Origin: Botryococcus braunii
Taxonomy: Eukaryota; Chlorophyta; Trebouxiophyceae
DNA: 12,500 nucleotides
Direction of reading: 5' to 3'
Assembly (NCBI GenBank): GCA_002005505.1
Contig: KV908439.1
Coordinates: 261,592-274,091 of the forward strand
This document shows positions 1 to 8,476 of this stretch, piece by piece (within the stretch, counting starts at the first letter, position 1; each line of letters opens with the position of its first letter). Below the pieces are notes generated by a model. That model had not been told where the DNA came from and searched no databases. It was given only the letters and a program-made list of their open reading frames with translations. Made by a program: the position numbers and the translations under genes.

Positions 1-1067
1 GCGGCTTTGATTGGGCGCTCCCCTTGAGGGCCCTTTACTCACCCGGGCCCGGGGGTCTTGAGCGAGGTCACTGTATAAACTTTTGACTAATTGTCTCCAA
101 CCGTGCTGTGTCTGTTAGCTGCAATGTGTACATTCCTGCAATAACGCCGGCATGCCACTATTGCCACGCCTTCCCATGCAGGCGCCCCCCTTTCCTCCTG
201 CCCGGCCCCCGCAGGGGTGGGGGGGGGGGGGAAGGAGATGCCTCTGTGGGGAGGGGGGAGGAGATGCCTCTGTCTGCTTGCTTTCTGTATGGTTAAAATG
301 AACAATCGTTGAGCATCTCTGTTTCTACTTTGAGGTTGCCTCTCTACTTTGTTGATACAGGGCAGCTTCTACAGTCTGTTGTGTTCGGACAGGTTTAGAA
401 ACTTATCTGTATACACAGATATGTTGACTAGACTGAGGAAATCCGTTTGCCATCTGTTTGCGACAGTCTATTGAGCAGATTTGGAAAGAGACTTTTGTTG
501 GCAAACGCTTTGGCACACAGGCCTGGGACCAAATTCTCGGCAGTTGAAGCTCAAAACTCCCGTAGCAAACAATCGCATGGTTTCATATGCTGACATGCAA
601 GCAACCTTTCGTTAAGAGTATCCTCTGCTGCCAGATTCTTCAATGGCTTGGACCAGAGCTAAATTCACAGTTCAACAGCACCATATGTACACACAGGTCC
701 ACCGAGGTGTCCATGCACATGCTCGGGATTACATCTGGGATCACTGTTCAGGCAAAAGGGAGCTGCTGATATTTCAACAACGTGTATGAGCTTTGTCGAC
801 CAATGCCACTTAGAGAAGCACCTGGCAAAGTACAAATCATTGGGAAGCGTTGAATCATGCTAACCAATTGTGGGAGTAGACGCTTGAGAAGATCTTCCCG
901 TGCTGCTAGATTAATTCTTTAGGTCTATTTTAAAGATTGTGAAGGAAAACAGACCGCTGCCAGAGGGGCACAGGCATAACTGAGCGCCAGAATGAACAAC
1001 TGGCTCTCTACGCCATCAGGTACGCAGCACACCCTGCAACCGGCTGGGGTTGTCAGATCTTGAAGTA
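1..1067. other. Region with no supportable gene; possible exon edge at the left end
   Basis: I find no convincing coding block here. On the minus strand CCCGG|GTGAGT at 43|42 is a good donor, so an exon of a gene lying left of the window may end at 43; no reading frame before it is long enough to settle this. Short open frames around 440-600 and 587-769 (plus) show no family features. The part next to 1067 should contain the 3' untranslated region of the CAP gene, but I see no AATAAA on the minus strand. Confidence 0.4.
219..273. repeat. G13 tract plus 26-bp direct repeat
   Basis: A run of 13 G (219-231) is followed by two exact copies of AGGAGATGCCTCTGT at 233-247 and 259-273, separated by a G-rich linker. 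This gives a 26-bp tandem unit. Read on the minus strand it is a C-rich pyrimidine tract, as is often found in introns. Confidence 0.8.
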
Positions 1068-1936
1068 TCAGTGGCCATAATTGCAGCAGACAACCCAGCA
1101 CGATGTGCCATCTTGTGTTGTCCCTCTCTCGACAGCACAGCCAACATAGTGGAATGAAGCATCGTGCAGGATACGCCAGTGACCCCCAAAGGGGCCCTCA
1201 TTGATCCACATCTGGATGCCTCTGTACATGAGCTGTTCATCTGACTGGCCGTCTGCAGGATACCCGCCCGACAAGTTCTCCGCATAGTCATTGCTCTCAG
1301 CAGCAAGCCCCAAATGGTTCAGCCTGCAATTCCATGACTTTGCCAGCTGACTCCCATGCGTGCTGGAAATCTGCAACGCCTCAGTCCTTATATCAGCCTA
1401 CTTGTCCAATGAAACATCCCCCCTGACAAGTCTTCTGAATCTTTGAATCCTGAATCAATAATCTCTTCCAATCTAGACACAGGATCCCAGTCTTTGAAGC
1501 CGATCAGAGCAGCCCACGTTGAATCGAGCCAGATCCATTTCATTCAGTCCGAGTCATTACAGGACGGCACACACATCAAAAGGAATGGACAATCCACCCA
1601 ACCCCCAGCAGGCCCGCCTGACCCAAAAGATAACATAATTGACGTGGCTGGTGCTGGCATTGTTCTCAAGTATGTTTTTCTAGGATGTGTAGAAAAGATT
1701 TTGCAGGCAGTGGAGTCACTGACCTGCTCCAGGGATTTGCTCCATCTCAAAGGGGGAGCCGCCACAAGTGCTCTTTGAATGTTTTGAATAGTGAGTGACG
1801 AGGCAACCAAAGCAGTGTCTGAGGCCCCTGCTACTTGCGGAATGGCAGACAGCGCCAGCTGCATAACCAATAGCAGAAGCTGCGGCAGTGTTCTTAGAAC
1901 ACCCAAGGAGATACAGTAACTGCTTGTAGTCACCAT
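1068..1936 (-). CDS. Secreted CAP-superfamily (SCP/TAPS, PR-1-like) protein, two exons
   Basis: Exon 1 is 1936-1724 and exon 2 is 1370-1068; the 353-bp intron opens CAG|GTCAGT, closes GTTGCAG|ATT and is in phase 0. The product is 171 residues, normal for a single-domain CAP protein. Residues 1-16 are a polar lead, 17-33 a hydrophobic core (LPQLLLLVMQLALSAIP), and VAGA|S gives a signal-peptidase site after about 38. The CAP fold starts with QNIQR (51-55) and PPLRW (61-65). Four cavity residues are visible: H90 in CRLNH, E102 in YAENL, E129 in WINE and H135 in GGHW. VGCA (147-150) and VCCNYGH (165-171) end the domain. The exons join exactly inside the first conserved block, which makes the splice model convincing. 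The usual GHYTQVVW is replaced by GGHWRILHD, and the protein stops at CNYGH without the common PPGN-type ending. CAP proteins are extracellular and often bind sterols or lipids; the ligand here is unknown. The frame is open upstream to a stop near 2045; I chose the first ATG, which sits directly before the signal peptide. Confidence 0.85.
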
Positions 1937-2030
1937 TTGCTTTCTCAAGAAATCTCTTAAGCAATCAATGCATTTCGTGCTTTTGTTGAATCGGTCCAGT
2001 ACGCCACCTGGAAAAAACTCTACAGTGACG

Positions 2031-2037
2031 ATATAAA
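2031..2037 (-). promoter_or_regulatory. Possible TATA-like box of the CAP gene
   Basis: The minus strand reads TTTATAT about 95 bp before the CAP start codon. A transcription start roughly 30 bp downstream would give a 5' leader of about 65 bp, which is plausible. This rests on position and composition alone. Confidence 0.25.
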
Positions 2038-2300
2038 CGTTTGATTATCCACATCAATGCAGCTGGGGTTTGTATTTGACAAAAGATCCTTGATAAGAAC
2101 AAAATGATGCTCAACAAGCGAAAGCTGTGAATTAAAAACACCACTCATAATTGACTTGTGGCTGGCGGAGGAACTGCACAACGAACACTATCACGACTAT
2201 CTCCAGGAATTCAACGTTTGCAGTAGAATTTTGCTATCAGACTATAACCAGAATTCGAGCGTACATTCCGTATCTTATATGCCCTTAAGGGGGCAATAGA

Positions 2301-2441
2301 ATGCAACCTTTGACGAAAGCCTTCGCCGTTGGATTCTTTAAACGACCACAACGGCTTGCGTTCACCCGTGCGGAACTGAAAATTTTGGAAAGTTTATACT
2401 TCAATCTGAAGTCAGCCGTCATTCAGTTGTCTGAACGCTGA
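2301..2441 (+). CDS. Small ORF of 46 residues, unidentified
   Basis: An ATG follows an in-frame TAA by four codons and opens 46 codons to TGA. The segment KRPQRLAFTRAELKILESL has the spacing of the first helix of a homeodomain (F8, L13, L16, E17, aromatic at 20), but the frame ends before any recognition helix and no WFxNxR motif is present nearby. It may be a chance ORF or the first exon of the plus-strand blocks that follow. There is no direct evidence of expression. Confidence 0.15.
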   Translation: MQPLTKAFAVGFFKRPQRLAFTRAELKILESLYFNLKSAVIQLSER

Positions 2442-2888
2442 GTTTGCGTAACGAGGAGGGTGTCCTTAAACAGCTTCGCCGTACACCCTTGACTGGGGAC
2501 GAGGCTTGCAACTTTGATTCAACCTGTATTGCACATGCAACCTGATTTTTTCAAAGAACCAAAGCAATGAGTCGGTTTCAGGCTTGATTTGGAGTTCATG
2601 TGCAGCTAAGTAGATTCATATCCGTCACGTGAGGAAGGGCCCGCGGATCGTACGTGCGCAACCAGTAGTTTACAGAGTATATTGGGCAATGTTGTCCCGT
2701 GATACCCACTGTACGACGGTAATTTTTCCGACTGTACGAAGGTACTGCGTCACAATGTCGATTTCAAATTTTGTGTACGACAGGTGGTACGACTTGGAGT
2801 GCTGAACTTCAAACCACAACTCTCAGGTCCGCAACATGCTACTTGCCACTGATATGACTGATTTGCGCAATGAAGATTCTTTTTTTTA

Positions 2889-3035
2889 GCTCCCTGCTCG
2901 AAAAAACCTGTTCACTGTCTGAATCCAGGATGGTTGGGTTCTGCGTTCCCGAAGTCTCTGCGGAATGAGGACATATACCGAGTCTTGCTATTTAACATAA
3001 CAAGCCACGTTGTGCTCTCTTTGTTTCCACATTGA
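2889..3035 (+). CDS. Possible exon, unidentified, plus strand
   Basis: A strong acceptor, T8 followed by AG at 2887-2888, opens a frame of about 48 codons ending at TGA 3033-3035. The frame includes LNPGWLGSAFPKSLRNED and a hydrophobic end (VLLFNITSHVVLSLF). No good donor is visible before the stop, so it would have to be a terminal exon or be skipped. I recognise no family. Confidence 0.2.
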   Translation, partial: APCSKKPVHCLNPGWLGSAFPKSLRNEDIYRVLLFNITSHVVLSLFPH

Positions 3036-3042
3036 TTTGCAG

Positions 3043-3459
3043 ACTGCGTTACCCTTGACAAGGTGGTGGTTGTGGTTCCTCACAGATAAGCCCAGGCTTC
3101 ACTCCATCGCTGATGGACTGATGGAGTATGAAGATTTGAATTTATATTCATTTCAAATCTGGAATCTTTCGTTATGGTGCCTTGAAGGGACGCGGGCTAC
3201 GAGGGCTCGTAAGGACGTGCGAAAAGGACGCCATCAGCACAGTGGTAAACCCGTTGCCTTTAAAATAAACATCGGAAAACAGTATCAAGCATCAAAGGTG
3301 TTGCGGGCGATGTTATACACATTGAAAAGGTTGGAAGGGAATGAAATTTTGTATGTCAATCTTGGGATCGAGGTGCGTGAAAGTGCTAAAGTGATTTTGT
3401 TAGATCCAATGCTTGGGAATCCATGCTGCATGCATTACGGCTTGTTTTTAATAGCATGA
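3043..3459 (+). CDS. Possible exon of an unidentified protein, weakly Alba/SpoVS-like
   Basis: The acceptor ATTGATTTGCAG ends at 3042 and the frame is open in phase 0 to 3459, about 138 codons (the frame also runs back to an ATG at 3010). The second half, about residues 66-120, runs KPVAFKINIGKQYQASKVLR, then a helix-like MLYTLKRLEG, then NEILYVNLGIEVRESAKV. That order (strand, conserved small residues, amphipathic helix, strand, G, helix) recalls the Alba and SpoVS nucleic-acid-binding folds, but key residues of neither family are clear. A possible donor GAG|GTGCGT at 3372|3373 would cut the block inside this pattern. The first half is rich in W and basic residues and unlike any domain I know. 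Composition is AT-richer than the minus-strand exons near 7000. Treat the family idea as a guess. Confidence 0.3.
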   Translation, partial: TALPLTRWWLWFLTDKPRLHSIADGLMEYEDLNLYSFQIWNLSLWCLEGTRATRARKDVRKGRHQHSGKPVAFKINIGKQYQASKVLRAMLYTLKRLEGNEILYVNLGIEVRESAKVILLDPMLGNPCCMHYGLFLIA

Positions 3460-3639
3460 AACCCGTCAACCACCGCAAGCACATATGTGGGACATAAGCA
3501 CAGGGCGAAAAACGCTGTTGTGTCCACCTGCAAGATTTTTAGAAGAGCCTAGGACCAATGAACAGTCCTACATCCGGTTGTAATGACGCTTTCTCACAGC
3601 TGTATTGCTTTATGAAATGATCCTTTGACAAGCCAACAG

Positions 3640-3794
3640 CAGTGCGCCAAATATTGATTCTATTGCAACTGTTGCGAGCAAGCCAGTGGTTGGACTTCAC
3701 AGAAAGCCACAAGGATGCTGGTCTTGGACATGAAATTTTCTATATTGAGACTCTAGCAGAGCTCCTTCAAAGGCCTCAGACCAAACACACTTGA
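3640..3794 (+). CDS. Possible terminal exon, unidentified, helical
   Basis: After the acceptor CCAACAG (3639) a frame of 50 codons runs to TGA 3792-3794. It is leucine-rich and amphipathic (VRQILILLQLLRASQWLDF, later FYIETLAELLQRP), as in a helical repeat protein. It has no ATG, and its phase does not fit the GAG|GTGCGT donor at 3372, so I cannot link it to the block upstream. Confidence 0.2.
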
Positions 3795-4096
3795 GTTTAT
3801 ATCTGCCCTTTCAGCCATGCAGTGACTGGTTCTGAAGCAACATATTCTCGCGGATCTGCCTTAACATTGTTCCTAAGGGCCCATATAAGGTCTAGTCGCG
3901 CTCAAAATTTCCTACCCATAAAAAGGTGGCTCTCACCTGAAAATGTCAGTCTCTCACTTGAAAATGTTGATGACAGGCCAAGCCTCTGCGCTTCCAAGAC
4001 GGTAAACTACTTTTTACCTCTAGGCCATGGGCAGTAGTTGAGTCGAATGTTCCTTTGACGGTAACCTACATTTTAACCCTAGGTGTATACATGTGG

Positions 4097-4128
<32 letters not shown>

Positions 4129-4155
4129 GCCCCGGTGGGGGGGGAGGAGGGGAGG
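4097..4155. repeat. (GT)7-G17 compound simple repeat
   Basis: Seven GT units (4097-4110) pass directly into 17 G (4111-4127), followed by a further G-rich stretch to about 4155. The short plus-strand frame that crosses it encodes a poly-Gly run and is best explained by the repeat. Confidence 0.9.
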
Positions 4156-4348
4156 TACGTGCAATTGCATTCAAGTGCATGCTGGAAAAGCTAGGCACGC
4201 TTTGCAGCCATGCCATTCAACCTGCATTATGGTGATCCTTGGTATGTGTCATGGTCTAATCAGCTGTTTAACCGTTATGCAACATGTTATATTCGTAATT
4301 TTCATTTAAAGGCTGTCACTCTCAATGCACAAGCACTTGCAACTACGA

Positions 4349-4370
4349 ACGACTGTACATGTGCAGTCGT
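4349..4370. repeat. 22-bp near-perfect palindrome
   Basis: ACGACTG and CAGTCGT flank TACATGTG; the 22 bp equal their own reverse complement except for one symmetric pair of positions. Two more TACATGTA-type palindromic words follow within 25 bp (4371-4378 and near 4386). Confidence 0.7.
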
Positions 4371-4421
4371 TACATGTACACCTTTTACATGTACCCTCTG
4401 ACAGAAAATACATATAATATT

Positions 4422-4457
4422 GGTGACCTCGGTTGAGGGCAATCGAACTAGGTCACC
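4422..4457. repeat. 8-bp inverted repeat with 20-bp spacer
   Basis: GGTGACCT (4422-4429) and AGGTCACC (4450-4457) are exact reverse complements, and the inner bases can extend the stem with a small bulge. On the minus strand the loop contains AGTTCGATTGCC, close to a tRNA B box, but the arms do not fold as a tRNA. Confidence 0.7.
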
Positions 4458-4907
4458 CGTGTGAATGAGGGCACACCTCGAAAAGCACGGGTTCTCCTGA
4501 AGATTTGCATATGCACGGTATAAACTGCCTCAAAATTTGGATATCATCTCTGGTAGTTACTCTAAAAGTGCATTGGAGCGGATAGGTGACTTTTCCCGTA
4601 GGCTGGGCCATATGCTTACCGAGATGGCATTGCCAACAAGTATGACATTGCCAACATATATAATTTACAACTCACCAAACTGCTTGTCATGCGTATGTAC
4701 AGGACTCCAGAGGTCTCAAGTATCAAATTCACTATCGCCAGCCAAAGAGCCCCCGTGTCGTCCTAACTTGTGTACACACGTGGACGTTGTCAAAAAACTC
4801 AAATAGCCATTGGGACCATATGTCTAAAGCCTACAAACTAATCCTGTACTAGTTTCTGGGGAGCTGGTGGCCACCCATGGCTGATGGCAGCCCTGCTCTG
4901 CAATGAG

Positions 4908-4930
4908 AGTGTTGGCAAAAAACCAACACT
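4908..4930. repeat. Perfect 8-bp hairpin with A-rich loop
   Basis: AGTGTTGG (4908-4915) and CCAACACT (4923-4930) pair perfectly around the 7-base loop CAAAAAA. A short AGT triplet repeat follows it. Confidence 0.7.
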
Positions 4931-5193
4931 AGTAGTAGTACCATATACATCAATAATCTTGCAACAACCACTATATGCACGGTTCTAGATCTGGATGTGT
5001 ACAAAGTCCCTGCCATATGCGTCCGGCAACGGCATGCTTGTAGGTGCACCGTACCAGAATCTAGCTATGCATCGCATACATGTACATATGAGACTTCTGA
5101 AAGCTCTTTCTATCAGCTGTTCATACGGTAAAGTGTGTTTGTGACGCATCCTTCGAGACTCTTGCACTACATGCTCGTGCTCAAAAGACAGGG

Positions 5194-6307
5194 CATTGCT
5201 GTCCTTGAAGTAGAGCTATTTGACCTGCATTTGCATGCCAGTGCGGTAGACAACGCAACATTGTGAAACTGCGTAGGATACTTCACCAAGAGCTATATAG
5301 CCATATGTGGCCTGATTCAAAGCTTGTCAATGTCAGCGCGCTTCAAACGTTTCCTATTTTGCTCTTACTTTATTATCAATTACACCCCTCCTATGCACCC
5401 GCTAGCAAGTTGTCCTGGATTTGCTTGCATCTAGTTGGGTGCATACCTTCTTTTCTGTAGGCTTCACTCTTTAGGTAAGGGTTCAAATCTGCTCAAAAAT
5501 ATGGATCCCACTAGCCCAACATGTGGGACTGTACATCCATAGGTTGCTGGGAGTGCCACGTGGCACTGCAAAGACCTTACACATCTAGACGAAAGGGCCA
5601 GTGCTGGCAATTCTGTGCACGTGCCCCAACACAAAATGTTCAGGCCGGTCTGTTGTTCTCCACTTGCCATTTACTTTTGAAACATCCGGAAAGCCCCTGA
5701 CCATGCATTGTACCTAGTAGTCAGAGGTATCTTGTACCTCAGGCTGGGCCAAATAAAGCGTGAGCCTTAACAAGACTTCTGTGTCTGTGCAACACAATGC
5801 ATTGTCAAGGTACATTAAACTGTCCACCTTCCAATATTCTTACATACATGCCCCCAACTAACAGCACGCTTGAAAGACTTAGCTAACCAACAATATACCT
5901 ACACGCCCCTCGTAACACTTCCATGCACTCACTGGTTATATGTCACACCTCATAGCTCTCTCTAGTTTTAACTTCAAGTTGCTCGGGTGTCACATTCATG
6001 TGCTGATAATGTGGCCATGGCAGTCGACGTGTGAAGGGCCAGGGACCATATCTGGTACAGAGCCCTACAGTACACCATAACAAAATTGAATTCTGAGCAC
6101 CTGTGTAAAACCGCCTGGGCCTGAAGCAGTTTGCTGGCTGTCATTCTGCAGCACTTAGCTCATAAAAGAAGCTGTCAATTGCCAATCACGATCCTGGAGC
6201 TCTCGCAATTCCATTGTCGTCTCAGCCGGTCTGTGACAGGGTAAATGGCAACTCCCTGTAATGTACTATACACTGCAGTCCTTTGCAGCAGTACTAGTGG
6301 TTCAACA
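5194..6307 (+). repeat. Long dispersed repeat, copy 1 (direct)
   Basis: From TTGCTGTCCTT at 5194 to TTCAAC at about 6306 this stretch aligns along its whole length with 11311-12500. Long identical words include GCCAATCACGATCCTGGAGC, CCAAGAGCTATATAGCCATA and CCGGAAAGCCCCTGACC. Identity is very roughly 80% by eye, with insertions and deletions. Left of 5194 the two copies differ. The right end of homology cannot be seen because copy 2 leaves the window, so the unit may extend right beyond 6307. No long terminal repeat or target-site duplication is visible. Copy 1 carries AATAAA at 5752-5757 that copy 2 lacks. It could be a segmental duplication or two members of a transposon family. Confidence 0.9.
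5960..6265 (-). pseudogene. Degenerate minus-strand coding-like block inside repeat copy 1
   Basis: The frame matching the intact 71-codon frame of copy 2 (12418-12203) is readable here but carries at least two stops. A shared acceptor-like TTACAG/CTACAG lies just upstream in both copies, and the frame then reads to a nearly identical block, LRELQDRDW with TASF shared. Later blocks VLQND and VPDMVPGP are also shared. The first 25 codons differ little, while later codons change at all three positions without a clear third-base bias, so current constraint is doubtful. No family recognised. Confidence 0.3.
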
Positions 6308-6933
6308 TACAACACACAATTGGTCCCTTGAAAGCACCAGTACATTTAGGTGGTTTCTTGGTGAAACATATCAACCATGCGTACCGCATCCCTGCATCTA
6401 CAAGCAGACTTCTGAAACGTTGCTTGTATGCAAGTTAAACTTCATGCCATGGCAGCTTCACATTGTAAGCACACATCAGGAAGTCTCCAAAGCTGATTCT
6501 TCGGGACAGCGATTTGCACGTTGTGAGTGTGCAGCCTACTAATGTTTCAGTGGTCATGTCAAGCTGCACAAGAGCCAATGAGTATCTTCCCAAGCAAAGC
6601 TCGGCACTCGAGGAATACTGGAGCCAAGTCTTGCTCGATTTGAAGTTCATTCTGACAGAAGTTGCATCCTCTATTCAACAAAAACTGAATGGATGCTGTT
6701 GTGAGCGCCCCCACCCCCCTTCCAACCAAAGTGTACGAGACAACACGCAAAGAAAGGGACAGTACTTGGAAGTCATAAACCCTCTTCCTTGCATAAGAGC
6801 CTCTTTGCACCCTACTCGCACCTATACGACAGAGTGCTCACACTACTAAGCCCTCAGTCCTGTAACCTACTGACACCATGAACCCCTGGAAACGCCATGC
6901 ACATGTTCCCGACATCTGACGATTATGTGAACC
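6308..6933. other. Unassigned region, perhaps the rest of the repeat unit
   Basis: Because the homology to copy 2 is lost only at the window edge, this stretch may still belong to the repeat. On the minus strand a fair acceptor (ACTTCTGTCAG near 6662) precedes overlapping short frames down to 6435, one containing ELQIEQDLAPVFLECRALLG. Neither frame is long or recognisable. I see no signal in the rest. Confidence 0.35.
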
Positions 6934-7479
6934 CTAGAATGCCGAGTACTCAATGCGCAGCCCGGAAGAAGGCGGAACATAGTACCCTATGGGCATATCT
7001 GGAAGGCTGGCGGCGCGCTGTCCTCCAATCTTTTCATATGATGCAGCAGTTGTCAGGAATGTGTCATACACGAAGTTGTTCAGAACGTGGCCGACAATCT
7101 GCGTGCCGTTCCTGAGGGATGCCACGTCCTGGGCGACCCACCGCAAGAAGCAAAACAGTATGAAGCCGGGGCATACCGCCCAGGTGGCTGTGTTGGGGAT
7201 CCAAATGCCGAAGCCACCGTTGTCACCGCTGGTGATGGGCCAGTGTGAAAGTCCTGTGACAGTAAGAATGGGAGATCCCAGATTCGAGGGCTCAAAGATT
7301 GCCACGTCCTCCTTGCCGTCGGGGCGTGTGGTCCATGTGATGTTAGCCACTTCACAGGCATGCAGGAGAAACGTTCCGGAACCACAACACTCGGCCTTGG
7401 TGGACCATGACTGCGTCACTTTCTGAAAGTACATGGGCCCCCTGGGGCTGTCATACGTGAATGTCGTTGAGTAGAGCAC
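6934..7479 (-). CDS. Large terminal exon of an unidentified protein
   Basis: The acceptor TTCCCCAG ends at 7480 and the frame opens GTG CTC TAC in phase 0, running 181 codons to TAG at 6936-6934. This is the longest open block in the window. Its third codon positions are mostly G or C, unlike surrounding DNA, which supports coding on this strand rather than the overlapping 145-codon plus frame. Visible features are two N-glycosylation sequons (ANITW, RNGTQ), a CC pair and further cysteines, and a short hydrophobic stretch VCPGFILFCFLRW that is too short and broken to be a sure membrane helix. (E/Q)DVA occurs twice. A GTATGC donor-like site at about 7172 could split the block. The sequons hint at a secreted or membrane protein. 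I recognise no family. The block upstream at 9123-8871 would join in phase 0 if its weak GTGTGC donor were used. Confidence 0.5.
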   Translation of the reverse strand: MLYSTTFTYDSPRGPMYFQKVTQSWSTKAECCGSGTFLLHACEVANITWTTRPDGKEDVAIFEPSNLGSPILTVTGLSHWPITSGDNGGFGIWIPNTATWAVCPGFILFCFLRWVAQDVASLRNGTQIVGHVLNNFVYDTFLTTAASYEKIGGQRAASLPDMPIGYYVPPSSGLRIEYSAF

Positions 7480-7527
7480 CTGGGGAACCCGTAGCAACCG
7501 TTTTTTCCTTATTTATCGTTTTTCTTT

Positions 7528-7545
7528 GGGGGGGGGGGGGGGGGG
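7528..7545. repeat. G18 tract (C18 on the minus strand)
   Basis: Eighteen G in a row. On the minus strand it is a C tract about 50 bp before the acceptor of the 7479-6934 exon, so it would lie near the 3' end of that intron. Confidence 0.95.
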
Positions 7546-8476
7546 TGACGGAGAAAGCAGGCCTATGCGTATGCGGCTCGATAATGTGGACCGTGGGAAC
7601 GATTGAGGAGATGTCTCAATTGTGGATGCATGGGAAACGATGGTCCGGGGTTGAAATGGGATAGTGTGTAAGAATGGGTAACCTGTGTCAGTGATGAGGA
7701 TGGAAGGTTGAGTCATTGGTCAATGGTTTGGGGAATGCGTGTCGACGGTAAGGTGGGGAACTCGCTCCTAGGAAAAACAGGAGACAGCAGCAGATGGTTG
7801 CATTTGGACAAGTGCTCCAAGGCATGTCAACCGTTGGTAAGGATGGGCGGGATTGAAGCAACTGTACACGTTGGGGAGAAGCGCATCGACGGAAAGTGAT
7901 CCAATGATTAGAATGGGGAACGTGTGCAACCAAGTCTCTTGGGAAGAGTCCAAATAACGGTAAGGCTGCAGGAAAATTCCCTTGTTTCTGCATCAATTTT
8001 GAGGGTATGTTTCATGTATTCCCAATCTCCCTCTGAAAGAGTCAAAGAGTCCATCCAAAGAAATGAGCCTAAGTCCTTCACCAACGGGTGGCCGAAAAGG
8101 CTACACCCAACCTGCCCTCAAAAAAAGCTGCAATGCTTACTTTGCTTGCTAGCTTCATGTCACCTGGAATCGATGTCAAAGTCCTCGCTTCCGGGCAGAG
8201 TTGAAAATACAATGCATTAGTTCCTTGCTCAGGAAATTTGCCTTCCCAGGCACTTGGAGAATGCAAACGGGCCGCCCCTGCCTAAGCAGAGGGGGGCATG
8301 GTTTGCAAATATTTTAGCTTCCGAGGGTTTTCGTAAGTACGACATAATAGGGGCATTCGAGTGCTGAAATGTGTTTATTGTCTCTTCCCGTGGAGGGTGT
8401 GAGGTTGCAATAATGGTTGCTAAATAAGATGTATTCAAAGCAGAATAGTACAGCCCCTTAGATCAGTTCTTAATGG
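7546..8476. other. Probable intron or intergenic DNA with degenerate repeats
   Basis: I find no supportable coding block. From about 7600 to 7930 the plus strand is purine-rich with loosely repeated words: GAATGGG(G/T)AAC near 7673 and 7911, CGACGGTAAGG and CGACGGAAAG near 7743 and 7888, and CGGTAAGG or TGGTAAGG three times. The minus strand is correspondingly pyrimidine-rich. An imperfect hairpin (CCCCTGC/GCAGAGGGG) lies near 8275-8293. Confidence 0.4.

Larger units (their letters stand above)
3795..5193. other. Region with no supportable gene
   Basis: Open frames here are short and cross simple repeats or are interrupted by stops. The region holds a GT/G microsatellite and three hairpin-forming inverted repeats, listed separately. 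I see no splice-bounded coding block that stands out. Confidence 0.5.

Noticed and set aside
80..170. LysM-like motif on the minus strand (TLQLTDTARLETISQKF)
   Set aside because: The frame ends at a stop six codons on, lacks the conserved GD and N positions of LysM, and is bounded only by a weak block in a C-rich intron-like tract.
1443..1778. 111-codon plus ORF
   Set aside because: It is antisense to CAP exon 1 and its intron, has no domain features and reads as a shadow.
1716..1964. 82-codon minus ORF overlapping CAP exon 1
   Set aside because: It is out of frame with the CAP signal peptide and domain, which give a complete and spliced product in the other frame.
4055..4309. 84-codon plus ORF
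   Set aside because: It exists only because it reads through the GT/G simple repeat (poly-Val-Gly).
4422..4457. tRNA or tRNA-derived SINE on the minus strand
   Set aside because: A B-box-like word is present, but no cloverleaf can be drawn: the T stem does not pair and no A box lies at the right distance.
4985..5167. 60-codon minus ORF ending in FWYGAPTSMPLPDAYG
   Set aside because: The block is short, has no good splice sites, and overlaps other open frames on both strands; I could not favour it over chance.
6989..7426. 145-codon plus-strand ORF
   Set aside because: It lies wholly inside the minus-strand 7479-6934 block, whose third codon positions are GC-rich and which has a good acceptor. 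The plus frame has no such support and is a shadow.
7513..7716. Minus ORF ending in a proline run
   Set aside because: The proline run is the C18 tract and the block lies in a probable intron just before a splice acceptor.
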